From: Mesotaenium endlicherianum
Lineage: Eukaryota; Streptophyta; Zygnematophyceae; Zygnematales; Mesotaeniaceae
DNA length: 64,000 bases
Direction of reading: 5' to 3'
Assembly: GCA_009602735.1 (NCBI GenBank)
Contig: WELA01003228.1
Coordinates: 18,281-82,280 of the forward strand
The notes below the pieces were generated by a model that worked only from the letters and a program-made list of their open reading frames with translations, had not been told where the DNA came from and searched no databases. The position numbers and the translations under genes were made by a program. Below, one piece after another: positions 46,853-58,705 of the stretch; position 1 is the first letter of the stretch; each line of letters opens with the position of its first letter.

Positions 46853-49064
46853 CTAGTTCCAGCTCTTGACGAACTCCATTGCATTCAGCAACTTGCATCC
46901 TTCTGGAAGCCTCTTCTTTTCCTTCAGTTGCCATCCACACAGGACAAGAGGAAGAGCACTGGTGGGTGCCAAATTAGTCTGCCCATCACTGGCTCCTCTC
47001 ACTTTAACTGTACCTCTGCTCCAACACACTTCAGCTTGATGTCTATTTAGCCAGGACCTGCCTAGCACGAGATCATAAAAGCCAGTGTTGAGTACCTCAA
47101 ATGTAAGCGTTTCAGTTAGAACTGCAATGCCAGAACCTAACTGGACCTCAATAGGCTTGGTTATAACTCCTCCCGGGATACTTGAGGCATCTCCAAGGAA
47201 TATTTTTCTATTCCCTTGGGTGACAGTAGGCAGCCTTAGCCGCTTAACTAAGTCCTTGTGGATAAAAGTATGTGACGCCCCTCCGTCAACAAATGCCCTC
47301 ACCTTCCTACCTGCAATCATGCAATGCAGTAGGATAGGGGGGACTGTCTTTTCCTCACTTTCGCATTGTTCTCCTAACTTAGGAAAGAAATGTTGGACAT
47401 CAGGTGGAACAAGAGCATCCAGAGTGTGCACTCTCTGGACGTCCATATTGCTGATGGTCTCCTTTATCTGGTTGTCAGGCATGCATAGTGAATCCAGTTC
47501 AGCAGGACCCATAATACTTGCTACGAGGGCAGCTAGTGACGACTCACTATCTCTAGCATCCTCACAGTCAGTAGACTGGATTACTGACTGTTGCTGTCTT
47601 TTAAAGGCTGGTCTTTTCTCTCGACCTTCGAAAGGTGCTTGTCTGGACACTGCTCTCTGAAGTGACCTGGCTGCTGGCAATGGAAGCAAATCGATTTTGC
47701 TGAGGCTGGTCTCGGCTTCGTCCTACCACCACCTCTTCCATAGCCGCCTCGAGAGAAACCACCTCTCTCTCTGGACTGCATAGCATTGTACTCATACCCA
47801 TATTCATCACCCTGATCATCCTCAGCCTGGTCTTCTTCAATTGCATTGTAGGAACCGTGGGGCTTTTTGACAACCTTCGACACCAAAGCATTACTCTGGC
47901 GCTTATGATTGAACTGCTGCTGATCCCAGGCATCAGCATCCTGAATCAAGTCAGCCAATTTCTCATACTTCTTCTCAGCAAAATGACCAGAGACTTCGGA
48001 TGTCAAGCCATACCTGAAGTATGCTATCCTATACCGTTCTGACAAGTCTGGCTGTTTCATCATGTTCTCCTAGAACTTTTGAGCAAACTCAGCAACTGAA
48101 GTGGTCTGCTTTAGTGTGAGGAAGATCATCGCATACATAGCTTTCTCCTGCTGGTTGATGACATCAAACTTCTCATGCAACTTCTCGACAAACTCTACCC
48201 ACGTAGGGTCACCGAGTTGCCGAGCCTTACGCTCTCCTTTCTAGTAAAGCCACCAGTCTGCGGCACTGCCTTTCAGTAGCGCACCGGTGCGCCTGACCTT
48301 CTCGTAATCTTGCAGTTTTGGGTAGTTCTCCAGCCACTGCTCAACATCCGCGAGAAACTTGATCAGGTAATATTTTCTGTTTCCCTCAGGATCATATTCT
48401 GGGGGAGGTTTCGGCTTGGGCTTACTAGGCCCTCTGCCACCACCACCAGTGGTTTGAGACCCCAGTTGGTCTCTGTCCCGCAGTAGAGACATTATGATTC
48501 TTTTGTCCTCNTGTCCTCCTGTTGGCGCTGTTACATTGTCGCCATTTGCGACTGCATTTGAACGAACAATGCTCGCAAGTCTACACTCTGGGGTGGTAGT
48601 CTAGCAAATGCAGCAGCAGCATTGGCATCTACTCGCTGAGTAGTGTCCTCAACAGTCCCTCTCGCTCCTGCAGCAGCAATTCCTGCCGCATTCAGCCGGT
48701 CACGTATTTGACCTAGGGGTACATTGAGTTGTACAGCAGGAGGTGGGTTCAGGACATTGGCCCTGGATGCCACAAGTTCTTCAACCGTGCGCTCGTCCGC
48801 GGGCTGTCCTTCCCTCCTTTCCGTATCTATAGCAGCCTTTGCTAATTGTTCAGCTAATTTGGCTCTCTGCTCCTCGGCTTGCTGTGCTGCGACTGCAACA
48901 ATAGCAGTTGCCTCATCTGCAGCCTCCCTAGCTGCGGTATCTGCCACTGCTTCAGAATAGGTACGGGTTCCCGCTACATGGCTTTCCGCCTGGTTTTCGA
49001 CATTCTCCTTATCCTGGTTCTCCATGTCTCGGGAGTTGCTAGTTTGAGACCTTGTCCTTACCAT
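46853..49064 (-). mobile_element. Gag and protease region of element A
   Basis: It begins MVRTRSQTSNSRDMENQDKE and continues with an Ala/Glu-rich coiled stretch. The capsid-like part contains GNRKYYLIKFLADVEQWLEN, and one zinc knuckle is present (CFHCQQPGHFREQC). Protease follows with the active site AFVDGGASHTFIHKDL. The gag N-terminus lies just after the primer binding site, as expected. Broken fossil. Confidence 0.85.
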
Positions 49065-49086
49065 ACAAAGAAGACTGTGATAATCA

Positions 49087-49098
49087 CTCCGATACCAC
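49087..49098 (-). promoter_or_regulatory. Primer binding site of element A (initiator tRNA-Met type)
   Basis: On the minus strand TGGTATCGGAGT follows the 5' LTR directly. It is the same initiator tRNA-Met type as in element N and fixes the orientation of element A. Confidence 0.8.
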
Positions 49099-49818
49099 TT
49101 AAATGATTCGACTTACCAAATAGGCGATTAACAATTAATAAAGATCTTTATATCAGCAAGTAATCTTTATGGTATTTCCGTTAACTAGTTTAACGGCAAA
49201 GGACAATACACTAGCAGTTAATAATACTCGTAAGTCAAATGCGAGTAAACTAGCATCAATAATGCAAATCAGTAAACTCATACATAAGCAAGGTTAGAAG
49301 ACAGTGCGTATCAATGGCTTCTCGCCTTGGATTCAGATCTCTCTCAGTAAACTGTACAAGAGAGTTGGCCTCGTTTCCGAATGCCGAACTCGAGAGCAAT
49401 GCCTAGCATATGTACATGGAATGAGTTTACTGTTCAACGGTCAGTGCGATGGCACCGCCTACCCGGGAGTTAACCACGTTGGTAGGACCTCGGTTAACCA
49501 AATCCACCGCCATCTCCCATCATCCCGAATTGCCATCCATCCTAGGGATGTCATCTGGCCATTCCTCTAGCATACCACACTTAGATGCATATCGAGGCAG
49601 TTAGCTGCTACCGAGTACGGAAGTCAGCTGGCTGTCAAGGAATGTGTCAGCAAGCTGACTTAAGATGACCTCAGCCTGCTACTTCCGGCCAAGTCATTAA
49701 ACTGATGTTAAGTATAAAGTCCAGCAGACTGATTGTTAACTAGAGTTCAGCAGGCTGAACATGATTAATTATTATATTTAAATGAATATTATATCTTCTA
49801 ATATATTCATTCACTACA
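49099..49818 (-). repeat. Element A 5' LTR
   Basis: 720 bp, a full-length partner of 35847-36565. Its outer end is followed by GCATT, the target duplication. Confidence 0.9.
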
Positions 49819-49823
49819 GCATT

Positions 49824-50819
49824 GAACCTATCACACGTCACCGTAACCTCTTAATTGTCCAGCACTTTGCATGTGGCACAAGGCGTAGGTGGCACCAATT
49901 CCTCGGGCTCAGTCCTTGTGATGAGATCAATGTTTGGCAAATGACAAAATGAGCAATTATGCACATGATCTCGAATAGCTTTTTCATCAGAACCTTCTTC
50001 TAGCACACTGTTTCCAGATGCATGCTTGACTCGCAGGATTACTACACCTGAGCTGGTGTCGATGGCGGTCTTGGTCTGTCGCTTCCAATAGACGAAGTCC
50101 CCTTTTTGGATCTGCAACATTTGCAGGTGATGGCTCCCATCCTTCGTTTTGTTAAAGCGCTGAGTGTCTCGCTTTTGAGCAATCTTGAGGTTGTCAAGGG
50201 CCACTGGCATCATGTGCTTAAATAACGCCTTTCGATGCACCATCACTTCTGACAATCCTTCAGAATTGCCTAGGTTCTTCACTTGCACCACTTCAAGTTT
50301 GAAGCTGATAAGCACCACTGGACTTCTTCCAAATAGTATCTGTTAAGGCGAGTACTTTGTTGAAACGATTGCCCATAGACGGACGTAGCAGGGCAAAATC
50401 CCAGTCTCTTTTGTCGGTTAACGGCACATTACTTTTATAAATTATTATAATGGTTTGCACCATTCTTCCTGTCTTCCTGCCATACCTTCTGCTTGTGCAA
50501 TATCTTTGAAAGTAAAAGCACTTGTCCAATAATTGCGGAAATGCTCCTTAGAACTCAGACCCTTCGTCTGCCGGCATTTATGCTGGAGCTCCATGCCGTA
50601 CAATCACACAATGGAAAAGTGCTTCCGTGGTTTCCACACTCTCCTTTGTGGTAAGAGATACCACTTCAATCCACTTCAAGAAATGCTCAATCATGACCAT
50701 GATATACTTGTTACCTTGCTTGGATAGTGGCAGCTCTCTTGTTAGATCACAACTCCAGCGACAGCCAAAATCCATGATCGGCAATGGTTGCAAGTGTGGT
50801 GTTGTTGTGTTAAGCTCGC
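49824..50819 (-). mobile_element. Element B, right remnant: integrase of the PHD-integrase family
   Basis: Fossil Ty3-type integrase. The core start reads FGCRWSCDLTRELPLSKQGN, YIMVMIEHFLKWIEV and VIVRHGAPA. The later part holds GDFVYWKRQTKTAIDTSS, SFCHLPNIDLI and PCATCKV. It is clearly related to fragment C (60736-61805), where a PHD finger follows. A's insertion borders it on the left and LTR E on the right. Broken in several places and older than both insertions. Confidence 0.7.
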
Positions 50820-51329
50820 TGAAATGAATCGACTTATCATAGGCGATCAACTCTTAATAAAAGATCTTTATATTGACAAGTAGTCTTTATGGTATTTTTT
50901 GGTTACTTAGTAATCAGCAAAAGACTCCACAACTAGCATTACAATACTCATACGTCAAATGCAAGTAAATGAGCATCAGTTACGCAATCAGTAAACTCAT
51001 AGATAAGCAAGGTTAGAAGACAATTCGTATCAATGGCTTCTCGCCTTGGATCTAGATCCCTCTTAGTGAGTGGTACAAGAGAGTTGACCTCGTTTTCAAA
51101 TGCCGAACTCGGGGCATGACCTAACCTATGTACTTGGAATAAGTTTCCAGTTCAGGGGCAAGTGCAATGGCAGCGCCTACCCGAGAGTTAACCACGTTGG
51201 TAGGATCTCGACCAACTAAATCCACAGTCATCCCTCATCATCCCGAATTGCCTTCCATCTAGAGGGTGTCATCTGGCCACTCATCTAACATATCACTCTT
51301 AGATGCATAACTAGGCAATTCAATGATAC
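50820..51329 (-). repeat. LTR E, partial copy of the A-family LTR
   Basis: About 510 bp matching roughly the first two thirds of the 719 bp LTR, beginning TGAAATGAATCGAC. It stops where LTR D begins, so element D landed in it. It is more diverged than the LTRs of A, hence older. Confidence 0.8.
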
Positions 51330-51415
51330 TGAAATAAATCAACTTATCAATAGACGATTAATAATTAATGAAGATCTTTATGTCAGCGAGTAATCTTTAT
51401 GGTATTTTCTGTTAA

Positions 51416-54229
51416 CACTAGATGGCCCGGAGCATCAAATATGATGCAACGCACAGATTTTGATGCATTTACTTGCTCCCCTTGCGACCTCTGTATCTTT
51501 CTTAGTACTTATTTGTTTTGATCAAAATTAGTCTTAGACAAGGGACTATATCGCCAAGTGTCCACAATTAAATCTACAGGTAAAAGCAACAAAACGCGTA
51601 CAAGTTATTCGCATTACCGTACGGTGCTAATTTCGGTTTCGATGAAGAAAATGAACCGAAAAGAAGGCTAACAGCCTTCTTCTTCGCGAGCTTCGTCCGC
51701 CATGGATGCCTCTGAATATTTGTTAGACGCACTTTTAGACGCTAAAATTTTGGTTCCCGCTGCTCACTTCGGCACTGCAAGGGCAAAAGAGAAGTTTGAT
51801 GCTTATTGGGATGAGTTGTTGATAGAGGGAGTGGTGAAGAAGCGGGTGGTGGGGAAAAAGAAGTAGGGTTGTGTGTACGAGGTGTATTTCGTCTATGATA
51901 AGAGTAAGCAGAGATTTTAAGAGTCTTTCGTGAGAGAACACCTTCGCGAAGAGTCTAAGACACTCCATGAATTTTGTGAGGGTGTGTACTCGCGGAAAGA
52001 TGAGGAGGAAGAACCGGAAAAAGAAGTTGTGCAGAAAGATGACCGTAGGTCATCTTTCCAAGTGTCTGAGACCCCTTTGGTGCCTCAAGAACTAGATATA
52101 GGGCAACAAGGTTCTCAACCTAGCATAGATGATAGCCAGCTCTCATTTGAGAGAAGGAAGAGGGGTCGGCCTGTGGGGTCAAACAGGATAGCAGCTCCTT
52201 CCGTTAGGAGTAAGTTCATGTTTCAAGGGCCCCCTCTCACAACAAAAAAAGAAAAAGAGCCCATGATAGACTCTGATTCCGACCCTGAGAGCAGCAACAG
52301 CAGTTATGGGGAAGACAGGTTGTCTTCCGAGGAGGAAGAGGAGGTGCCTCTTGCTCCTACCATGCTGGAGGAGGAGGAGGAGGAAGAGAAGGAATATGAA
52401 GAAATTTGAGATTGGAAGGAGCCTGCCCGCGGAGACTCCTGCCAGGTGGACTTGCTGCAGCCTAGCACTACACATCACCATGGCTTGCAGGGCATTCCAG
52501 ACAGGAGGTTTAGAGGCTTGAGCCCCTTTGGGATCTTTTGTTTGTTCATACCTATTGCATTCTTTCAGCAGTTGGTATTGGAGACAAACAATTATGCATC
52601 ACTGCATCCTGTCAGAGGTTGGACTCCTGTCACATGCACGGAGATGGTTGTTTTCCATGGGCTATGCATGGCTATGGGCTTGCATGGACTACCGAGACTG
52701 AGGAGTTACTGGCAGAAGACTGTGAAAGGGCCTAGCTTTGGCAGATTCATGAGTAGGAATAGGTTCAAAGATATTAGAAGATTCTTTCATCTCAAAGATA
52801 AAAGACAAAGAACATGCTTTCCTCCAGACTCTAGAGAATACAAGCTATGGCAGCTCCAACCCTTCACAAACTTGTGCATGGAAACCTTCAGCAAGTACTA
52901 CAGCCCTGGTGCAACCCTCACAGTAGATGAAAGAATCATTTCTATCCGCAACAGACAGTGTCCTATTAGAGTGTACAACTCCTCCAAACCATACAAGTAT
53001 GGCATAGAAGCATTTACTATTTGTGATGCAATTACTTACTTCTGCAATGTCTTCATCATCTATGATAGGGTGAAGAAAGATGGAGCTAAAACTGATATTG
53101 TGTTAGACCTTGTAGCTATGCTCCCTGTTGGTAGGTTGTTTACACTCATCCTTGATAGAGGTTTTAGCTCACCTCACCTCTTCTCAAAGCTAGCACAACT
53201 AGGACATGGAGCCACTGGCACAGTTGTGTCCACGAGGAAAAATTATTCTAAGGCTATGTTGTATATGAAGCCTGATAGCCAGCCTAAAGGTGCTTGTCTG
53301 GCAGCTTACAATGAACACCCCCCTATGGTAGCAGCTGTTTGGAATGACAAAGCTCCTTGTGCATTTCTATCTACAGCCAAAGGGCTAGCTCCCAAAACAC
53401 AAACTAGACGTAACGGAAAACAGAAACTTGTCCTTCCAGCTCTTGAGTTAGTTGAGCACTACAATTTGTATAAAGATGCTGTAGGTCAATATGATGCATA
53501 CTGTTTGAAGAGGGGCTACAAAAAGTGTACATTCTTTTATAAGGTAGAATAAAATGTATGCTACTGCTATAAAACTTCTGAGGGCATGAGACTCATGTGC
53601 TGATGTGACTGTATTTAATTATAATTTTTTTTTCCAAAAATAAAAATATTGCAGATTTTGCCTACGAAGAGTGAATGTTTGACTTATTCATTTTTTATAA
53701 TTAAATTTTTTTAAAAAGTTTCAAAAAGCTGTCAAAACACTTATTTGGTGTGCATGGTTTGAAGCTAGCATGACCTCTGTGCACTTCAGAAAGTGCTGCT
53801 AAGTTGAGGCAGGTACCAAAACGCTTGTTGCATCAATGTTTTTTTGCGCATCAAATGTGATGCTATTTTTCTTTGGGACCTATTGTGCACCATACTTGTT
53901 TTATGACTTTGAAACTTTGCACACCCACTTATGACCCTTATGCACACTACAGGCAAAAATCACGATCTCTTGATCACTTTCTGGTAAGAGTTATGATGCA
54001 CCAAATATTGCAATTTTTTCAAGATTTTTTTGGGTTGCATTCTTTTCGATTTTTTATCCCCAAAAAAAAATCAAGTTACCAAAAAAAAATGGGATCCTCA
54101 AGATTGTGATATAAGATTTTCAAATATATGCATCACTTAAGATTTGGATTGGTATTGTGGTGGGAAAAAAATCAAGAGTAAAGGTAGTAGATGCATCAAA
54201 AAGTGTGTATTCTGGTGGGCCATCTAGTG
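51416..54229 (+). mobile_element. piggyBac-family DNA transposon (complete ends)
   Basis: 2814 bp with 13 bp terminal inverted repeats CACTAGATGGCCC (51416-51428, and its complement 54217-54229), flanked on both sides by TTAA (51412-51415, 54230-54233), the piggyBac target duplication. Subterminal GATGCA/TGATGC motifs recur near both ends and may bind transposase. It holds one degenerate transposase gene; 3' of it is AT-rich non-coding DNA. It was inserted after LTR D and looks relatively young: both ends and both TTAA are exact. Confidence 0.95.
51702..53552 (+). pseudogene. piggyBac transposase, one frame with three in-frame stops
   Basis: A single frame runs from the ATG at 51702 (GCCATGGATGCC) to the stop at 53550. 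It is interrupted only by TAG at 51864, TAA at 51918 and TGA at 52407, with no frameshift. The first third is Glu/Asp/Ser-rich with a basic patch (ERRKRGRPVGSNR), as usual for the family. The DDE_Tnp_1_7 domain follows: MSRNRFKDIRRFFHLKDK, LTVDERIISIRNRQCPIRVY (first catalytic Asp), SSKPYKYGIEAFTICDA, LILDRGFSSPHLFSKL (second Asp) and YKDAVGQYDAYC (likely third). The frame ends soon after, so the C-terminal Cys-rich DNA-binding domain is missing or lost. Total 617 codons, close to the usual length. Three stops suggest it no longer makes full-length protein. Confidence 0.88.
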
Positions 54230-54913
54230 TTAACTAATTAACCAGCAAAAGACAAACGTACTAGCAGTGGACAATACTCGCAAGTCAAATGCAAGTAAAC
54301 GAGCATCAATAATGCAATCAGTAAACTCATACATAAGCAAGGTTAGAAGACAGTGCGTATCAATGGCTTCTCGCCTTGGATTCAGATATCCCTAGGTAAG
54401 CAGTACAAAAGAGTTGGCCTCGTTTTCGAATGCCGAACTCGAGACCAATACCTAGCATATGTACATGGAATGAGTTTACTGTTCAACGGCAATAGCGATG
54501 GCACCGCCTACTCGGGAGTTAGCCACGTTGGTAGAACCTCGGCTAACCAAATCCACAGCCATCTCCCATTATCCCAAATCGCCATCCACCTTAAGGGTGT
54601 CATCTGGCCACTCATCTAGCACACCACACTTAGATGCATAGCTAGGCAATTCGCTGCTGCCGAGTACGGCAGCCAGCTGACTGTCAAAGAATGTGTCAGC
54701 AAGCTGACCCAAGTCAATAGGTTAACCTGATGGACTTCAGCCTGCTACTCTCGGTTAAGTCATTTAGCTAAGTATTAAATATCCAGCAGACTTAAATTCA
54801 GCAAACTAAATATTAACTAAAGTTCAGCAAGCTGAACTTATTTAATTATTATGTCTAAACGAATATTACATCTATCCAATCTACTGATTTATTAAATTTC
54901 TCCAATTTAAATT

Positions 54914-54930
54914 ATTGTCGACTCGACAAC
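54914..54930 (-). repeat. Hairpin next to the polypurine tract of element D
   Basis: ATTGTCG-ACT-CGACAAC matches the hairpin beside the polypurine tract of elements A and F, with one base weakening the stem. Its persistence in an old copy suggests it belongs to the family's working 3' end. Confidence 0.55.
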
Positions 54931-55005
54931 ACTTCTACATTATTTACAGCTAAGTAACACACATGCAACACAACCAACTGAATCTAAAATAAAAACAACA
55001 ACAAA

Positions 55006-56640
55006 CTAAGTACCAAGAGCTCGGTATTTCGGGAAGCCAGACCTGGATCCGGATTTTCTTCTCTTGTCTGATGGTACCCTGAAATTTGGAGGCTCAGACC
55101 AGGGTGAATCGAGGGGTGAACGCAGCAACTGGACAGCCTGCTCTTGCACTGTCTGCGCATTGATGGAGAGCACTCTCTCCTGTGCAGCTCTTAAACTGAC
55201 AGGGACATACACTGGCATACAGGAGGGGTGCTGCATGACACGGGCTATTGGTACATGTCCTCTATGAGAGGGGGATGTTTGTTGCCCTTTGGCTGCCTCC
55301 TTGGCAGCCCTTTTGTCTGTTTTGTCTGACTGAGTGCCACCTCCTGGGGTGGGGCTTCTCCTGCTGAGACTTCCCAGCCACTGGAAATCTGGGTCTCTCG
55401 GTGGGCTGGTATCCCTAAGCGGCTGCGAGACTGCCTATACAAAGGCCCTTTTAGTGGGGGATGTAGCGGGGGTCTATGCCTCAGCAGGACTAGACTCCTC
55501 TCCGGCGCCTTTCTTTTCTTTGTCCTCCTGATCCTCTGAGACTTCTAGAGTCTCTCTGGTCATCTCCTCCAACCGTTCCTAAGAAAAGAGTATCCCACTG
55601 ACATCCCTATTTTGGGTGCAGGGGGGGGTTGCTGCCAGTTGGATCCTGACCGCATACAAGCCTTTCTTCCCTTGCTTACTTGCCCATTTGGCATAAGCAT
55701 GCTTCCCCTTAAACAAAGAATCTTTAGCCCAGGTCCTATCCTCCTGTGTCCCCTGACTCATGCAGTCCGTGACTCCATCTAGTTGTGGATCCCATGCTGC
55801 AATGTGAGGTGGCAGCACTATCTTCCCCTGCAAATCTGCCAGGAAATCGTCTTCCTCTGCTCTTTCATTTTGCTGGTCCTTCATGGTGATGGTCATCGAG
55901 CGCCAGTCAGTGGGCTGCAGAAAGAAAGCAGGATCCGTCCTCTTCAAAGTACAGGGGTACCAGTGACCTGAGAAATCCCTGGTCTCCCTTGCCAAGAACT
56001 CCCAGCTTCTTCTCTCCACCTCGTTATACATAGCCTTGAACCGGTTGTGAGAAGTGGCATCCTTGAAATTGTTTGTATTCATAGGAATCAACCTGATGAC
56101 CCTGTCTGCGCCCCAGATCCCAGGTATTGGCACCGTTTCAGATTCACCTATCTGGCCCAATGCTTTGGCCTCTCGGATTGTATACCCCACCATTTTGGTA
56201 TATTCATGGTACAGTAGAACCCTTGTGCTGACTTCTATGTACTTGTCAAAACCTTGGACTGTCTCCTCTTCCCGCTGCAGTATGTCCCTCTGTGATTTAT
56301 TTTGGTTCCTCTGGGCGTACTTGACGGCCTGCTCCAAAAGATCAAAGTCCTTGCCCATCACCGTCTAGCGGTAGCTTTTGATTTTCCACTGTTCCTCCTC
56401 AGCCTGCTGCTTTTGCCTCTCCTCAGCCAATCTTGCTCCTCCGCCTTCTTGGCTTCCTCTGCAGCTTTTCTGTCCTGCTCCTCCTGTCTCAACCTGGCCT
56501 GTTCTTCCTTCTCCTTCCTCTTTTGAGCCTCTCGATGGAGTCGGAGTCGCTCTCATTCTCCAGAAGAGATGGAGGATGATTTGATGTCGCCATGGAACAC
56601 CTTGTACTCCGCCTGTGCCTCGTTCGCCATTCTTTTCCTC
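55006..56640 (-). mobile_element. Third ORF of element D
   Basis: Second copy of the unknown third ORF. N-terminal part is Glu/Gln/Lys-rich (RLAEERQKQQAEEEQW). The core holds DKYIEVSTRV, TKMVGYTIREAKALG, RRSWEFLARE, FFLQPTDWRSMTI, IVLPPHIAAWDPQLDGV and FKGKHAYAKWASKQGKKGLY. The tail has CMPVYVPVSLRAAQERV and KRRKSGSRSGFPKYRALGT. It is broken, but the core agrees closely with the F copy. Confidence 0.7.
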
Positions 56641-57020
56641 TTGAGTTCAGACAATGGAGTCATCCTGCTCATTCATACCACAATGGGGCTAATGTAGTCA
56701 TCATATCATGCACAGGGTTGAGTACTTTGACAGGGAAGAACGTAGTAGAGGGAGTTAGGGCATGCAATACCCGGTGTAAGTAAATTGAAAGTGCGAGTGT
56801 GCTTGAGAGAGAAGTGAGTATGAGCGCAGTTGAGTGTCAAGGATGAATATGCAACGGCAATCGGCAATCGGCTAGTTTCCCACTCCCTCCAACTTAATGT
56901 TTAAGGTGGGTTGCCTGTTTCAACTGTCACTGGGCTGCCTGTCACAACTGTCACTCACTGTCAATTATTATCACTTTTTGTTACTAATTGACACTTTATG
57001 CCACGTTTGGCCACATTTTC

Positions 57021-57053
57021 CTTCCAACTTAAATGGAGACAGGACCTCCTGTC
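57021..57053 (-). promoter_or_regulatory. Internal polypurine-like motif with hairpin, element D
   Basis: The TTAAGTTGGAAGG motif and the GACAGG-ACCT-CCTGTC hairpin (57038-57053) stand in the same place as in element A. Another CCCTCCAACTTAA motif lies nearby at about 56885. Confidence 0.4.
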
Positions 57054-57074
57054 ACCTTCCCATGTCAACTGAAA

Positions 57075-58700
57075 TTACAGTAAGGGAGGTGTCCCAGCCT
57101 CCCAAAGGTAAAATCGTCTCAACGCCTCTTTGGCATTGGTCAAATGGTCCTTAAATTCATAGGTGTTCCCAGAGGCATCGTAACCCTTCCATCTGACCAT
57201 ATATTTCATGACATATTTAGATGATCGACGGAGAGAGCGAGCTTCTAAAATCTCAAAAACCTCATATTCCTCGGGGTCACCTTCCCAGACACCGGGGACC
57301 GGTCCCGGTTGGACAGGTAACCGACCTGTGAACAGTATGTCACCTTTGATATCTGGTTCCAGGATGGAGACATTAAAGATTGAGTGACCCTTGTATTCCG
57401 CTGACATGTTCAGTTTGTAAGCATTCTGACCGACACGGCGCACCACCAAATATGGACCGACCCAAACCGGACCAAGCTTTTTCTTGACCACACCATGCAG
57501 GTACAGGTGTTGAGAATGCGATTTGACCAAATTGCCCTTTGAAAATATCAGCTCTCAACGGTGTTAATTAGCGTATTTTTGTTCAATTGCCTGGGCTCTG
57601 TGCTAATTGTGTTGGACTTCTGACCGTGTTTCAGCAAATTCTTGATTTAACTGGAGAGACAGCAGATTCTCAATCCCCTCAAGGTGAGTTTAAGACTCCC
57701 CTAGCACATCTGAAGGAGACTTTGGGACTCTATCCAGACTGAGTTCAAAAGGAGTCTTTCCCATTGACATGTGCACCGCACTGTTGACCGCAGACTAAAT
57801 TTGAGGCAACAGGTCATCCCAATTATCTTATTTTTGGTTAATGTATGCTCTCAGCACCTCTTGCAAAACTGACTAAAGTTCCTTGCAAGTCAAGTCGTCT
57901 CGAGAGTGCATCAGCAGGATTCAACTTCCCTGGTTTGTAGTCAATCTGGACTTGGAATTCCTCCAACATCTGGCTCCAGCGATTCACCCTCCTCGACAGC
58001 TTGGATTTCTTCTGAAAGTGAGTCAGAGCTAGATGATCCGTAATCACCTTAAAAGCTTTACCATGTAAGTATGCTCTTCACTGTTTGAGCACATGAATGA
58101 TAGCAAGCAGCTCTTTATCATGCACATAATAGTTAATTTCAACTGGGTTGAATTTCATAGACTCATACAGCACAGGGTGCCACTCCTGCCGTACCTTACC
58201 ATCCTTTGTGGTTTTGTCAGCAGGCTGCAACAAAATAGCACTCATGGCAAAGTCAAAAGCATCAGTAACCACCTGCACAGGTTTGCTGGGGTCATACACG
58301 GCTAGGACTGGGGCAGATTAAAGAGCATCTTTAAGGATCTAGAAGGCAGCTTGCCGCTCTTTCCTCCACACATACCCTATGTCTTTCTTAGTAAGGTCAG
58401 CCAGTTTACTGGCCTTTGTAAAATAATTCTCAATGAATCTCCTATAGTAGTTAGCCAACCCAAGGAAGGATCTAATTTCCGAGACAGACTGTGGTACTGG
58501 TTAGTTCCTTATGGTGAGGACTTTCTTAGGATCCACACTGATGCCTTTCTTACTGACAACGTGGCCCAAGAATACTTTCCTTAAAGAAATCACACTTGCT
58601 CCTTTCAGCATTTAACTGATTTCTTCTCAGAGTGTCCATGTCTGTCTTTAAGTGCTCAGCATGCTCAGCTTCATTTTTAGACAAAATTGAAATATCATCC
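57075..58700 (-). mobile_element. Chromodomain, integrase remnant, RNase H and RT end of element D
   Basis: The chromodomain (KYVMKYMVRWKGYDASGNTY) and integrase tail (KKKLGPVWVGPYLVVRRVG) lie at 57075-57558. RNase H pieces (VVTDAFDFAMSAILLQ, NYYVHDKELLAIIHVLKQ, PADALSRRLDL) lie at 57838-58300, then part of RT. It matches element A throughout but is heavily broken. Confidence 0.8.
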
Positions 58701-58705
58701 AAGAA

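Larger units (their letters stand above)
35847..49818 (-). mobile_element. Element A: chromodomain Ty3 (gypsy) LTR retrotransposon with a third ORF
   Basis: Fossil element on the minus strand, bounded by two LTRs of about 719 bp and flanked by a 5 bp target duplication GCATT (35842-35846 and 49819-49823). In element order it has: 5' LTR, primer binding site, gag with CCHC knuckle, protease, RT, RNase H, integrase, chromodomain, third ORF, polypurine tract, 3' LTR. It is split by element N in the third ORF and by a solo LTR between RNase H and integrase; without these it would be about 9 kb. All usual parts are present but it is broken in several places. By eye its LTRs agree at somewhat over nine bases in ten, so it is older than element N. 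It is inserted in element B. Confidence 0.9.
51330..54895 (-). repeat. LTR D, interrupted by the piggyBac element
   Basis: The left part is 51330-51411 and the right part 54234-54895; together they cover the 719 bp family LTR. The piggyBac element sits at a TTAA in between. Confidence 0.85.
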
